From contig JBDSUJ010000076.1 of assembly GCA_039927815.1 (NCBI GenBank), positions 30,177-94,176 on the forward strand: a stretch of DNA of 64,000 nt, given 5' to 3'. Shown piece after piece: positions 43,275-52,148 of this stretch; the first letter of the stretch is position 1; each line of letters begins with the position of its first letter. A program made the position numbers and the translations under genes. Below the pieces are notes generated by a model. It was not told the origin of the DNA and made no database searches. It saw nothing but the letters and a program-made list of their open reading frames with translations. Source of the stretch: Croceibacterium_A sp039927815 (GTDB lineage: Bacteria > Pseudomonadota > Alphaproteobacteria > Sphingomonadales > Sphingomonadaceae).

Positions 43275-43414
43275 GCTCGGTTGAGAATTATCCCGGACCG
43301 GGCTGCAAACGGCGGCCTGCTGCGCTTCCGGTGCTCACGACCCGACAGGTCGCTGCGCGCCGGTTCTCGCAGTCCACCCCTTTCGCGCCGGCCTGAGCCA
43401 ATTCTCAACCGAGC
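43275..43414. repeat. Structured intergenic element bounded by 15-base inverted repeats
   Basis: GCTCGGTTGAGAATT (43275-43289) is exactly complementary to AATTCTCAACCGAGC (43400-43414) across 110 bases. Inside are imperfect nested stems, among them GACC-CGACA-GGTC at the tip with TGCGCTTCCGG and CCGGTTCTCGCA on its flanks. No open frame. It fills the gap between tRNA-Ala and obgE. It could be a REP/MITE-like genomic repeat, a structured RNA or an anti-termination or processing element; no second copy is in this window. Confidence 0.7.
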
Positions 43415-43439
43415 GAATTTTATCGGTTAGCGTCTTGCC

Positions 43440-44501
43440 ATGCACTTTCTAGATCAGGCGAAGATCCATCTCAAGTCGGGCGCCGGTGGACCGGGCGCGG
43501 TCGGGTTCCGGCGTGAGAAGTATATTGAATACGGCGGGCCCAACGGCGGCAACGGCGGCAAGGGCGGCGACGTGGTGATGGTCGCGGTGCCGGGCCTCAA
43601 TACGCTGATCGATTTTCGTTACACCCAGCATTTCCGCGCCAAGCGCGGCGGGCACGGCATGGGCCAGAACCGCACCGGGGCGAGCGCGCCCGATCTGGTG
43701 ATCGAGGTTCCGGTCGGCACGCAAGTGTTCGACGACGAGCGCGACGAACTGCTCGCCGACTTCACCGAGATCGGCCAGCGGGTGATCCTGCTCGAAGGCG
43801 GGATGGGCGGACGCGGCAACGCCAGCTACGCCACCAGCACCAACCGTGCCCCGCGCCAGCATCAGCCGGGCATAGCCGCCCAGGAAAGGGCGGTGTGGCT
43901 GCGGCTCAAGCTGCTGGCCGATGTCGGGCTGGTCGGGCTGCCCAACGCCGGCAAGTCGACCTTCATCAACCAGGTTTCCAATGCCGGCGCCAAAGTCGGC
44001 GACTATGCCTTCACCACCTTGGTGCCCAAGCTGGGCGTGGTGCGCCACCGCGAGCGTGAGTTTGTATTGGCGGACATTCCCGGGCTGATCGAAGGTGCGG
44101 CCGACGGCGCCGGGATCGGCGACCGCTTTCTCGGCCATATCGAGCGGTGCCGGGTGCTAATCCATTTAGTAGACATTGCCGGGAGCGACCCGGCGGAAGC
44201 CATGCAAGTGGTCGAGGCCGAGCTGCAAGCCTACGGCGAGGATCTGGGCGACAAGCCGCGGCTGATTGCGCTCAACAAGATCGATCTCGCCGATGCGGAA
44301 CTGGCGCAGGGGTTCGCCGACGAGTTGATGGCGGCCGGTGCTGGGCGAGTGTTCCCGATCTCGGGCGCGACCGGGGCCGGCATTCCCGCGCTGCTCGACG
44401 CGGTGCTGCTCCACCTGCCGACGCATACCGCGACCGAAAATCCCTACACTGCCGAAGTTGATCACGATGACGAACCGGGCGAGTGGTCACCGCTGGGCTA
44501 A
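43440..44501 (+). CDS. obgE: GTPase ObgE/CgtA
   Basis: 353 residues. Essential large-ribosomal-subunit-associated GTPase linked to the stringent response. The Gly-rich OBG domain (residues 1-158) shows GGPNGGNGGKGGDV and GGMGGRGNASYATSTNRAPR; the G domain shows G1 GLPNAGKST, the YAFTTLVP switch, G3 DIPGLIEGA and G4 NKIDL. The C-terminal extension is short. It is followed by proB 44 bases downstream. The ribosomal rpmA-rplU genes often found before obgE are not here. Confidence 0.96.
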   Translation: MHFLDQAKIHLKSGAGGPGAVGFRREKYIEYGGPNGGNGGKGGDVVMVAVPGLNTLIDFRYTQHFRAKRGGHGMGQNRTGASAPDLVIEVPVGTQVFDDERDELLADFTEIGQRVILLEGGMGGRGNASYATSTNRAPRQHQPGIAAQERAVWLRLKLLADVGLVGLPNAGKSTFINQVSNAGAKVGDYAFTTLVPKLGVVRHREREFVLADIPGLIEGAADGAGIGDRFLGHIERCRVLIHLVDIAGSDPAEAMQVVEAELQAYGEDLGDKPRLIALNKIDLADAELAQGFADELMAAGAGRVFPISGATGAGIPALLDAVLLHLPTHTATENPYTAEVDHDDEPGEWSPLG

Positions 44502-44545
44502 TCGCCGGGATGACGAAGCGGAGAACCTCGGCTAACTCCGCCGCC

Positions 44546-45679
44546 ATGTCGATTGAACGCCTTGCCGACTTGGCCGATCTCGCCACGTGCCCGCGCGTAG
44601 TGCTCAAGGTTGGCTCGGCGTTGCTGGTGGGTGGGGACGGGCAAGCGAACCGCGCCTGGCTCGCATCGTTGACCGGCGAAATCGCCGCAGCTGTCGAACG
44701 GGGACAGCAAGTCATCGTGGTCAGTTCGGGAGCGATCGCGCTCGGAGCCGCTCGGCTCGGCCTGCCCAAAGGCGGGCGGGGCAGCCTGGCCGACGCGCAG
44801 GCGGCCGCCGCGGTCGGCCAGATCACCCTCGCCGGGCTGTGGAGCGAGCTGCTCGCCGCGCACGGGCTGACCGCCGCGCAATTGCTACTGACGCTCGACG
44901 ACCTCGAGGACCGGCGCCGCTATCTCAACGCCGCGGCCACGCTCGGGCGCCTGCTGACCGCCGGCGCGGTGCCGGTCATAAACGAGAACGATTCGGTGGC
45001 GACGGCGGAAATCCGCTTCGGCGACAACGACCGGTTGGCGGCTCGCGTGGCGCAGGCCGCGCACGCCCAGGCGGTCGTACTGCTGTCGGACGTCGACGGT
45101 CTCTACGATCGCGATCCCCGGTCGCAAGGCGCCGCCCTAATCGCGCGCGTGGAAGGCGTAACCGAGACGGTGCACGCCATGGCCAGTGGCGCTTCGGGTT
45201 CGGGCCTGGGGTCGGGCGGGATGACCTCCAAACTTCAGGCAGCCAAAATCGCGACCCGCGCGGGCATCACGCTCGCGATCGTCAACGGCTCGCATGACGC
45301 GCCGTTGACCCACGCGCTCGGGCGCGATGTCGGCACGTTGTTCGTGCCGACGCGGCGCGACAAGGCACGCAAGGCGTGGCTCGGCGGTCGGCAGCGGCTA
45401 CGCGGCACGCTGACGGTCGACGCAGGCTGCGCGCGCGCCTTGCTCAAGGGCGGCAGCTTGCTCGCCAGCGGCATCACCGCGGTCACCGGTGAATTTGTGC
45501 GCGGCGATCCGATCGGGGTGGTCGATTCGGACGGCAAGACCGTGGCGCAGGGTCTGGCCGAATATCACGCGTCCGAGATAGCCGTTCTTAAGGGCCGCCG
45601 CAGCGAGGAGCACACCGCGCTGCTCGGCTATGCCCCGCGCTCCGCGGTGATCCACCGCGACCAGCTGGTCCTTGTGTGA
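44546..45679 (+). CDS. proB: Glutamate 5-kinase
   Basis: 377 residues from MSIERLADLA; an ATG 12 codons upstream is possible. First step of proline synthesis: ATP-dependent phosphorylation of glutamate. The amino-acid-kinase domain shows VVLKVGSALLV, VIVVSSGAIALGA, NENDSVATAEIRFGDNDRLAA and SGGMTSKLQAAKIA; a C-terminal PUA domain occupies about residues 280-365. The obgE-proB order is common in alphaproteobacteria. Confidence 0.95.
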   Translation: MSIERLADLADLATCPRVVLKVGSALLVGGDGQANRAWLASLTGEIAAAVERGQQVIVVSSGAIALGAARLGLPKGGRGSLADAQAAAAVGQITLAGLWSELLAAHGLTAAQLLLTLDDLEDRRRYLNAAATLGRLLTAGAVPVINENDSVATAEIRFGDNDRLAARVAQAAHAQAVVLLSDVDGLYDRDPRSQGAALIARVEGVTETVHAMASGASGSGLGSGGMTSKLQAAKIATRAGITLAIVNGSHDAPLTHALGRDVGTLFVPTRRDKARKAWLGGRQRLRGTLTVDAGCARALLKGGSLLASGITAVTGEFVRGDPIGVVDSDGKTVAQGLAEYHASEIAVLKGRRSEEHTALLGYAPRSAVIHRDQLVLV

Positions 45680-45703
45680 GTCTGGCCCGATGACTCGGGA
45701 CCT

Positions 45704-46612
45704 ATGACCCTAGCCCTAACCGGCGGCACGGGATTTGTCGGTCAGGCCGTGCTGGCCGAAGCGGCGCGGCGGGGCGCACGCGTGAGGGCGCTGGCGCGCC
45801 GCCCGCACCCCCCGCGCGAGGGCGTCGAGTGGGTTAGGGGAGACATGAGCGACACCGGCGCGGTGGCCGCGCTGGTCGCAGGCGCCGACGCCGTGCTGCA
45901 TGTCGCGGGCGTGATTAACGCGCCCGATCGGGAGGGCTTCCAGGTCGGTAACGTCGCCGGCACCGCGGGTCTGGTCGATGCGGCGCGCGCTGCGCTTGTG
46001 ACGCGCTTCGTGTTCGTCTCATCGCTAGCGGCTCGCGAACCGGCGCTATCAGCATACGGCCAATCCAAATTCGAAGCCGAGCAGCTGGTCCAGGCCAGCG
46101 GCCTCGACTGGACGATCGTACGCCCGCCGGCGATCTACGGACCGCACGATCGCGAGATGCTCGAACTGTTCAAGGTGGCCAGGTGGGGCGTGGTGCCGAT
46201 GCCGCCAACCGGCCGCGCCTCGATCATCCACGTCGACGATCTCGCGCGGCTGCTGCTGGGCTTGATCCCGGGCAGCCCCGCGACCCGGAAGCGTACGTTC
46301 GAGCCCGACGACGGTCATCCCGAGGGCTGGGAGCACGACGAGCTGGCGCGCGCCATCGGCACGGCCGTCGGGCGCAAGGTGCGCGTGCCGCGGCTGTCGA
46401 AACGCATGCTGACAGGGGCCGCGCGGATCGACCGCCTGGTGCGCGGCGACCGCGCCAAGCTGACCGTGGATCGGGTCGGCTATATCGTCCACCCCGACTG
46501 GGTCAGCCGACCCGACTATGCGGTGCCGGCCGAGTTCTGGCAGCCGTGGATCGAGACGGCCGAGGGGCTCTCCGACACCGCACGCTGGTACCGCGCGCAC
46601 GGCTGGCTGTAG
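45704..46612 (+). CDS. NAD(P)-dependent epimerase/dehydratase-like protein (extended SDR)
   Basis: 302 residues. The nucleotide-binding loop is ALTGGTGFVGQAVL at the N-terminus and the active-site YxxxK is YGQSK. The extended-SDR substrate domain is short and ends VPAEFWQPWIETAEGLSDTARWYRAHGWL. It most resembles atypical SDRs related to complex I subunit NDUFA9 or sugar epimerases. It starts 24 bases after proB and may be co-transcribed. Substrate not identifiable. Confidence 0.85.
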   Translation: MTLALTGGTGFVGQAVLAEAARRGARVRALARRPHPPREGVEWVRGDMSDTGAVAALVAGADAVLHVAGVINAPDREGFQVGNVAGTAGLVDAARAALVTRFVFVSSLAAREPALSAYGQSKFEAEQLVQASGLDWTIVRPPAIYGPHDREMLELFKVARWGVVPMPPTGRASIIHVDDLARLLLGLIPGSPATRKRTFEPDDGHPEGWEHDELARAIGTAVGRKVRVPRLSKRMLTGAARIDRLVRGDRAKLTVDRVGYIVHPDWVSRPDYAVPAEFWQPWIETAEGLSDTARWYRAHGWL

Positions 46613-46732
46613 CACGCGACAAATCGCGACCATGTTGCGCTTGTGCGGCGCTGGCCAAGGTTCACTGTACGCGCGGCAGGGGTTTTGCTGACGCTGGGTG
46701 GCCAACACAGGGCGCCGATGACGGAGAGGGTT

Positions 46733-47140
46733 ATGAGAATTTTTTCGATCGCGGTGGCGACTGCTGCCGCTTTGCTGGCGGTGCCGGTGCTTGCGCAGGG
46801 CGGGCCCCCGCCCGATCCATACGGCGATGCGGCAGTCACCAAGGCCGATGTCGAGAAGGCGGCGACCGATCGCTTCGTGACGCTCGACGTCAACAAGGAC
46901 GGGTCGCTCACACCCGAAGAACGCCGCGCGGGCGGCCCTGGCGGTGGTGGCGGCTTCCGCGGCGGCGGCGGGGCGGGGGGACCTCCCCCGGCGCAGACCG
47001 TGGCCGAATACGTCACGGCACAATCCGGCCGGTTCGACCAGCAGGATGCCGATCACGACGGCAAACTGACCAAGGCTGAGCGGGACGCCTTTCGTGCGGC
47101 CATGATCGCACGCTTCCAGCAGGGCGGCGGGGCTCAGTAA
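46733..47140 (+). CDS. Secreted EF-hand Ca2+-binding protein
   Basis: 135 residues. A signal peptide ends at about residue 22 (VLAQGGPPP). Two EF-hand loops are clear, DVNKDGSLTPEE and DADHDGKLTKAE, separated by a Gly-rich linker (GGPGGGGGFRGGGG). The start is preceded by GGAGAGG; an upstream in-frame start lacks a ribosome site. Such periplasmic two-EF-hand proteins are frequent in sphingomonads; the role is unknown. Confidence 0.85.
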   Translation: MRIFSIAVATAAALLAVPVLAQGGPPPDPYGDAAVTKADVEKAATDRFVTLDVNKDGSLTPEERRAGGPGGGGGFRGGGGAGGPPPAQTVAEYVTAQSGRFDQQDADHDGKLTKAERDAFRAAMIARFQQGGGAQ

Positions 47141-47163
47141 CCGGCGGTACGTGGCCTTGTCAG

Positions 47164-47197
47164 CGGCGGGCGGGGCTTAGGCTTCGCCCGCCGTTTT
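47164..47197 (+). terminator. Rho-independent terminator after EF-hand gene
   Basis: CGGCGGGCG pairs perfectly with CGCCCGCCG across a 12-base loop, then TTTT. It separates the plus-strand EF-hand gene from the convergent cysH operon. Confidence 0.85.
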
Positions 47198-47199
47198 CG

Positions 47200-47991
47200 T
47201 TAGAACGCCGGTTCGTAGCCCGGCGGCAACTCATCGAACGGCGGTAGCGACGACGCAGCTGGATCGGTTGGCGAATGGATCCCGCACTCGGTCTTGTCCC
47301 ACCCGCGCCAACGGCCCGCGCGCGGGTCTTCGCCCGGCTTGACGGTGGAGGTGCACGGCTGGCACCCGACCGACAGATAGCCCTGTTCCTCGAGCGGATG
47401 GCGCGGCAGGCCGGTCCCGGCGAAATATGCCTCGAGATCCTGCTTGGTCCAGTCGCCCAGCGGGTTGATCTTCAGCCGCCCGTCCTCGATCTCGAACCGC
47501 GGCAGATTCTGGCGGGTGACCGACTGGAATGCCTTGCGGCCAGAAATCCATGCATCGAGCCCGAGCTTGGCACGCTTGAGCGGCTCGACCTTGCGGATCT
47601 CGCAGCACCCGTCGGGGTCCCATGACCAGCGCAAGCCGTTTTCGTCCTTCGCCGCCAGCACCGCCAGATCGGGCTGCACGACCGACGAATTCGTCAGCCC
47701 CAGAAGCCGGGTCAGCGTTTCACGGTATGCCAGCGTCTCGGGAAACATCTTCATCGTGTCGACGAAGATTACCGGGATCGTGGGATCGGCCGCCGCGACG
47801 AGGTGCAGCAACACCGCGCTCTCGGTCCCGAACGACGACACCACCGCCACTTTGCCCAGGCTGTTTTCAGCAAACAGTTCGCGCAGCATCGTCGCGGTGT
47901 CGATCCCCGCGAAGCGCGCGTTCAAGGCGTCGGCATCGGCCTGGCCGAAGCGCGCCCCGGTATCGATGATGTCGACCGCGCGGCTAGCCAT
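47200..47991 (-). CDS. cysH: Phosphoadenylyl/adenylyl-sulfate reductase
   Basis: 263 residues. It reduces activated sulfate to sulfite with thioredoxin. A Cys pair at 129-130 (DGCCEIRK) and another at 210 and 213 (GCQPCT) would ligate a [4Fe-4S] cluster, indicating the APS-reductase type; the catalytic Cys is 236 in KTECGIH. The substrate motif is VSSFGTESAVLLH. Last gene of the minus-strand sulfur operon, overlapping DUF934 by eight bases. Confidence 0.94.
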   Translation of the reverse strand: MASRAVDIIDTGARFGQADADALNARFAGIDTATMLRELFAENSLGKVAVVSSFGTESAVLLHLVAAADPTIPVIFVDTMKMFPETLAYRETLTRLLGLTNSSVVQPDLAVLAAKDENGLRWSWDPDGCCEIRKVEPLKRAKLGLDAWISGRKAFQSVTRQNLPRFEIEDGRLKINPLGDWTKQDLEAYFAGTGLPRHPLEEQGYLSVGCQPCTSTVKPGEDPRAGRWRGWDKTECGIHSPTDPAASSLPPFDELPPGYEPAF

Positions 47992-48439
47992 GTCGCAGGG
48001 CCCAGATCGGCGTGCGTTGGTCGGCGGCGACCTGATAGACTTGCGGCCAGGTCGCCAGCGCGCGCTCCACGGCGGCGGGATCAAACGACGCGTCGGGGGC
48101 GAAGCTGTCGAACCCGCACCGGCGCATATGGCTTAGCTGATCGACCAACACGTCGCCCACGGCGCGCAGTTCGCCGGTGTAGCCGGCCTCGCGCAGGATA
48201 CGGGCCGAGGAATAGCCGCGCCCTTCGGTGAACGCGGGGAAATTGACTTCGACCAGCCGCAGCCGCGCCAGGTGGGGCACCAGCGCACGCGCGTCGTCGC
48301 CCGGTTCGATCCGCACTGACGCGGCGTTGGCCTGGTCGACAAACGCATCGACGGTGACTGCGGGATGGTCGACCGCCTCGTCTTCGCGGAACCGCACTTG
48401 CACAGAGCCGGCGGCGCCGTCGCTCAGGGAGTCACCCAT
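47984..48439 (-). CDS. DUF934 protein associated with sulfite reduction
   Basis: 151 residues. Resembles DUF934: ARLRLVEVNFPAFTEGRGYSSARILRE and GELRAVGDVLVDQLSHMRRCGFDSF are the family core. No cofactor site is visible. It is commonly encoded between cysI and cysH in alpha- and betaproteobacteria and is thought to assist sulfite reduction, but the biochemical role is not known. It overlaps both neighbours by eight bases. Confidence 0.9.
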   Translation of the reverse strand: MGDSLSDGAAGSVQVRFREDEAVDHPAVTVDAFVDQANAASVRIEPGDDARALVPHLARLRLVEVNFPAFTEGRGYSSARILREAGYTGELRAVGDVLVDQLSHMRRCGFDSFAPDASFDPAAVERALATWPQVYQVAADQRTPIWALRHG

Positions 48440-50081
48440 AAAGCGCCTCCTTGAACGGTTCCATGCCGATGCGGCGATAGGTATCGAGGAAGCGTTCGCC
48501 ATCGGTGCGCTGGGCAAGATAGACGTCGGTGGCCTTGTCGACCGCGTCGACGATGCCGTCTTCGTCGAACCCGGGACCGGTGATCTTGCCGAGCGAGGTA
48601 TCGTCACCTTCGCAGCCGCCGAGCAGCAGCTGATAATTCTCGGTCCCCTTCTTATCGACGCCGAGGATGCCGATGTGACCGGCATGGTGATGCCCGCAGG
48701 CGTTGATGCAGCCCGAAATCTTGAGCTTCAGTTCGCCCAACTGGTCGCCTTTACCCGTGGCGTCGAACAGCTTGGAAATCTTCTGCGCGACCGGGATCGA
48801 GCGGGCGTTGGCGAGGCTGCAGTAATCGAGCCCCGGGCAGGCGATGATATCACCCACCTGATCGAGATTGGGGGTGCCGAGCCCGGCTTCGTCAAGCCGC
48901 TGCCATAGCGCGTACAGATGCTGCTTCTCGACATGCGCGAGGACGATGTTCTGGGCGTGCGTCACGCGGCACTCGTCGAAGCTGAACTCGCGCGCCAGGT
49001 TGGCCATCAGGTGCATCTGCGCACTGCTGGCATCGCCAGGAATGCCGCCGACCGGCTTGAGGCTGATGGTGGCCGCGATGTAGCCCGGCTGCTTGTGCGC
49101 GACGCAGTTGCGATCGACCCACAGCGCGAAATCGGGGTCGCTGCGGTCGACGGTATCGGGCACGCCGGCAGCAAATGCGGGATCGAGGAAGTATTGCCGG
49201 ATCCGCTCCAGCTCCGCCAGCGGCGGCTCGATCCCCTGGCCCAGCAGGTGGGCGAACTCTTCCTCGACTTGGCGGCGGTATTCGTCGGCCCCCAACTCGT
49301 GGACCAGGATCTTGATCCGCGCCTTATACTTGTTGTCGCGCCGGCCGTAGCGGTTGTAGACGCGCAGGCACGCCTCGGCATAGGTGATCAACTGGTCGAG
49401 CGGCACAAATGCGCGGATCAGCGGTGCGATCATCGGCGTCCGCCCCATCCCGCCGCCGACATAGAATGCCGCGCCGATGTCCCCCGAGCCATTTTCAGGA
49501 TGCGGGTTCCTGACAATGCGGACGCCGATGTCGTGCAGCTTCATCGCCGCGCGATCGGTCTGGCTGGCGATGACCGCGAACTTGAACTTGCGCGGCAGCG
49601 CGGCGAATTCCGGATGGAAGCTCGACCACTGGCGCAGCAGTTCCGCATAAGGGCGCGGGTCGACCACTTCGTCCGCCGCGGCGCCGGCATACTGGTCCGA
49701 ACTGATGTTGCGGATGCAGTTGCCGCTGGTCTGGATCGCATGCATCTCGACTTTGGCGAGATCGGCCAGGATGTCAGGCGCATCGGCCAGCTGGATCCAG
49801 TTGTACTGGATGTTCTGCCGGGTGGTGAAGTGGCCATAGCCGCGGTCGTACTTGTCGGCGATGTCCGCCAGCACATGCATCTGCGCGCCGCTGAGCGTGC
49901 CGTAGGGCACCGCCACGCGCAGCATGTAGGCATGGAGCTGGAGGTACAGCCCGTTCTGCAGCCGCAACGGCTTGAATTGGTCTTCGGTCAGCTCGCCGTC
50001 GATGCGCCGGCGCGTCTGGTCGCGAAATTCGGCCACCCGCGCATCGACCATCGCCTGGTCATAGGAATCGTACAGATACAT
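48432..50081 (-). CDS. cysI: Sulfite/nitrite reductase hemoprotein subunit
   Basis: 549 residues. It reduces sulfite to sulfide. Siroheme/[4Fe-4S] ligands are in CPGLDYC and CINACGHH near the C-terminus; the two-fold repeat with GHFTTRQNIQYNWIQL and RNPHPENGSG is typical. It belongs to the ferredoxin- or alternative-donor type found without cysJ, and no flavoprotein cysJ is adjacent. The start at MYLYDSYDQ overlaps the DUF2849 stop by one base. Confidence 0.93.
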   Translation of the reverse strand: MYLYDSYDQAMVDARVAEFRDQTRRRIDGELTEDQFKPLRLQNGLYLQLHAYMLRVAVPYGTLSGAQMHVLADIADKYDRGYGHFTTRQNIQYNWIQLADAPDILADLAKVEMHAIQTSGNCIRNISSDQYAGAAADEVVDPRPYAELLRQWSSFHPEFAALPRKFKFAVIASQTDRAAMKLHDIGVRIVRNPHPENGSGDIGAAFYVGGGMGRTPMIAPLIRAFVPLDQLITYAEACLRVYNRYGRRDNKYKARIKILVHELGADEYRRQVEEEFAHLLGQGIEPPLAELERIRQYFLDPAFAAGVPDTVDRSDPDFALWVDRNCVAHKQPGYIAATISLKPVGGIPGDASSAQMHLMANLAREFSFDECRVTHAQNIVLAHVEKQHLYALWQRLDEAGLGTPNLDQVGDIIACPGLDYCSLANARSIPVAQKISKLFDATGKGDQLGELKLKISGCINACGHHHAGHIGILGVDKKGTENYQLLLGGCEGDDTSLGKITGPGFDEDGIVDAVDKATDVYLAQRTDGERFLDTYRRIGMEPFKEALYG

Positions 50082-50377
50082 CAGATCACCCAGTTGCCCG
50101 CTTCGGGGTCGGCCGGCTTGAGCGTCAGGTCCATGCGCACCGTGGGTCCGAGGGCGCGGACCCGGTCCTTTATATGCGCTGGGCGCACCCCGGTTTCGGT
50201 CCGCTCCGCCTCGATCGCGTAGGATGCGTTGACCCGGCGGGCGGCTTCCTCCTGCGCCAGGATCATCTCGGCCTCGGCACCGACATCGACCGCGTCGTCG
50301 ACATGAAGCGACCAGCCGGTGCCGTCCCACCACGTCACCGCGCCCGATTTCAGATCGTTGCCGGTCAGGATCTTCAC
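50081..50377 (-). CDS. DUF2849 protein of the sulfite reductase operon
   Basis: 98 residues. Matches DUF2849: MKILTGNDLKSGAVTWWDGTGWS and the ALGPTVRMDLTLKP end. The family is found almost only directly upstream of cysI in alphaproteobacteria. Small and soluble, with no cofactor motif; possibly an assembly or electron-transfer accessory of CysI. It overlaps cobA by four bases and cysI by one. Confidence 0.9.
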   Translation of the reverse strand: MKILTGNDLKSGAVTWWDGTGWSLHVDDAVDVGAEAEMILAQEEAARRVNASYAIEAERTETGVRPAHIKDRVRALGPTVRMDLTLKPADPEAGNWVI

Positions 50378-51141
50378 GCGCTCGCTCCTGCCACGATACG
50401 CGCCAGCATTCCGTCGGCGGCGCGCGTCACGTCGCCGATCACGATCAGCGCTGGGCTCTGCACCAGCTCCCGCTCGACCAGCAGCGGCAAACCCGCGAGC
50501 GGACCGCGCAGGACCCGCATCGACGAGCGCGCGGCATTCTCGATCACCGCCACCGGCATGTCCGGGGCAAGGCCATCCGCCATTAGCTTCTCGGCGATCT
50601 CAGGCGCAGTCGACACGCCCATGTAGATCACCAAGGTGCGGCCCTTACCGGCCAGTCCGGACCAGTCCTGTTCGCTCAGGCCCTTGCACTGGCCGGCGAC
50701 GAAGCTGACCACGCTGGCATGATCGCGGTGAGTCAGCGGGATTTGCGCAGCGGCCGCGGCGCCCATCGCGGCGCTCACGCCGGGGACCACGTCCACTGGA
50801 ACACCGGCGGCGCGGCATGCCTCCGCTTCCTCGCCGCCGCGGCCGAACACGAACGGATCGCCGCCCTTGAGGCGCATGACATCACGCCCGGCAAGCGCCT
50901 CGCGGACCAGCAGCGCGTTGATCTCATTCTGCGGCATGGTGTGACGCGCCCGGCTCTTGGCGACCGAGATCAGCCGAGCGGTGAGCGGCGCGAGCGCCAG
51001 GATGGCGCGATCGACCAGACCGTCATGCACAATCACCGCCGCCTCGCCGATCAGCCGCGCGGCGCGCAGCGTTAGCAGGTCCGCATCGCCGGGACCGGCG
51101 CCAACCAGGTAAACTGTGCCCACCTTGACCATAGGGGCCAT
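50374..51141 (-). CDS. cobA: Uroporphyrinogen-III C-methyltransferase (siroheme branch)
   Basis: 255 residues (252 if the second Met is used). It makes precorrin-2 from uroporphyrinogen III with two SAM, feeding siroheme to CysI. Family motifs are VYLVGAGPGDADLLTLRA, RLKGGDPFVFGRGGEEAEA and VIYMGVSTAPEIAEKL. It lacks the CysG dehydrogenase/ferrochelatase domain, which must be encoded elsewhere. It leads the cysI-DUF934-cysH part of the run. Some catalogues would name it sumT. Confidence 0.92.
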   Translation of the reverse strand: MAPMVKVGTVYLVGAGPGDADLLTLRAARLIGEAAVIVHDGLVDRAILALAPLTARLISVAKSRARHTMPQNEINALLVREALAGRDVMRLKGGDPFVFGRGGEEAEACRAAGVPVDVVPGVSAAMGAAAAAQIPLTHRDHASVVSFVAGQCKGLSEQDWSGLAGKGRTLVIYMGVSTAPEIAEKLMADGLAPDMPVAVIENAARSSMRVLRGPLAGLPLLVERELVQSPALIVIGDVTRAADGMLARIVAGASA

Positions 51142-51192
51142 GTGGGCACGGGGCGGTTGAGCCGCCAGCCACATTGCGTTGGGGGATTGCTA

Positions 51193-51213
51193 GGGCAGCT
51201 TTAGCTGCTGCCC
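51193..51213 (-). other. Hairpin spanning the mscS-like gene stop codon
   Basis: GGGCAGC and GCTGCCC form a 7-base-pair stem with a 7-base loop that contains the TAA stop on the minus strand. No T run follows, so it is not a standard terminator. It may partly attenuate transcription into the cobA part of the operon or stabilise an upstream mRNA segment. Confidence 0.4.
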
Positions 51214-52148
51214 ACGCCTCCGCCGCGTAACGCGGCGATCAGCTCGCGCAGTTCGGGGGTTTCGCGCAGCGAGAGATCGTTTTGCGACGGGTTGGGGAGC
51301 TTAATGCCGTGTTCGCGGAACAGCTGCCACAGACGCTTGAGGACTTCGGAACGCACAGCGGCGAGCCCTTCCTCGGGATCGTTGATCCACACCCGAATTT
51401 CAAACGCCACCCCGCGCTCGGCAAATTCGATCAGCCACACCGCGGGGGGGGGTGTCTCGAGCACCCGCGGCGCTTCGCGCGCGGCCTGGAGCATCAGCTG
51501 CTCGGCGAGGTCGAGGTCCGAGTTGCTATCGACCGTTACCGGCACGCGGATCCGCACGTCTTTCGAGCTGTAGGACCAGTTTTCCACCTGATTGATCATC
51601 AGGTTCTCGTTCGGGATTAGGTATTCCTTCTTGTCGCGGGTCGTCACCGAGACCGCACGGATTCCGATCTTCTTGACCTGGCCGACGGTATTGCTGATCC
51701 CGTCGTTGACCGCGATCACGTCGCCCGGTTTGATCGAACGGTCCATCAGCAGGATAATCCCGGCCAGCAGATTGCCGAACGTCTTCTGCAATCCGAACCC
51801 GAGCGCGAGGCCGAATGCGCCCGAAAAGACCGCCAGCGCAGTCAGGTCGATCCCCAGCACGTCGATCGCGATCAGGAACGTAATCACCCAGATGGCGATC
51901 GAAGTCAGCTTCTGCGCCAGCAGACGCTGCGTAGGATCGAGGCCGACGCGCCCGAGCAGCCAGCGCGCGGCGCGGATCGCCAGGCGCGCCGCGACCAGCG
52001 CGGCCACGATCACGAAGACCGCCACCAGCACCGTCCACAACGAGAAGCGGGTGCTGGCGTAAGTGAATCCCCACCGGTCGAGCGTTTCGGCCACTTGCCC
52101 GAGATCGCTGGCCGGGCTGATGGCGCCGAGAAAGCGCGCGGCGCTCAT
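51201..52148 (-). CDS. MscS-family mechanosensitive channel-like protein
   Basis: 315 residues. Three or so membrane helices (about 38-150), the pore-lining TM3 region GAFGLALGFGLQKTFGNLLAGIILL with small-residue packing, then the beta domain (RSIKPGDVIAV, GQVKKIGIRAVSVTTRDKKEYLIPNENL) and the alpha/beta cytoplasmic cage. It is of the small MscS size. The start overlaps the metC stop by four bases, placing it inside a sulfur-metabolism operon, which is unusual for a channel with an osmotic role. Confidence 0.92.
   Translation of the reverse strand: MSAARFLGAISPASDLGQVAETLDRWGFTYASTRFSLWTVLVAVFVIVAALVAARLAIRAARWLLGRVGLDPTQRLLAQKLTSIAIWVITFLIAIDVLGIDLTALAVFSGAFGLALGFGLQKTFGNLLAGIILLMDRSIKPGDVIAVNDGISNTVGQVKKIGIRAVSVTTRDKKEYLIPNENLMINQVENWSYSSKDVRIRVPVTVDSNSDLDLAEQLMLQAAREAPRVLETPPPAVWLIEFAERGVAFEIRVWINDPEEGLAAVRSEVLKRLWQLFREHGIKLPNPSQNDLSLRETPELRELIAALRGGGVGSS

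Noticed and set aside
51193..51213. Rho-independent terminator between the mscS-like gene and cobA
   Set aside because: The hairpin lacks a T run and includes the stop codon, so operon continuity is more likely than termination.
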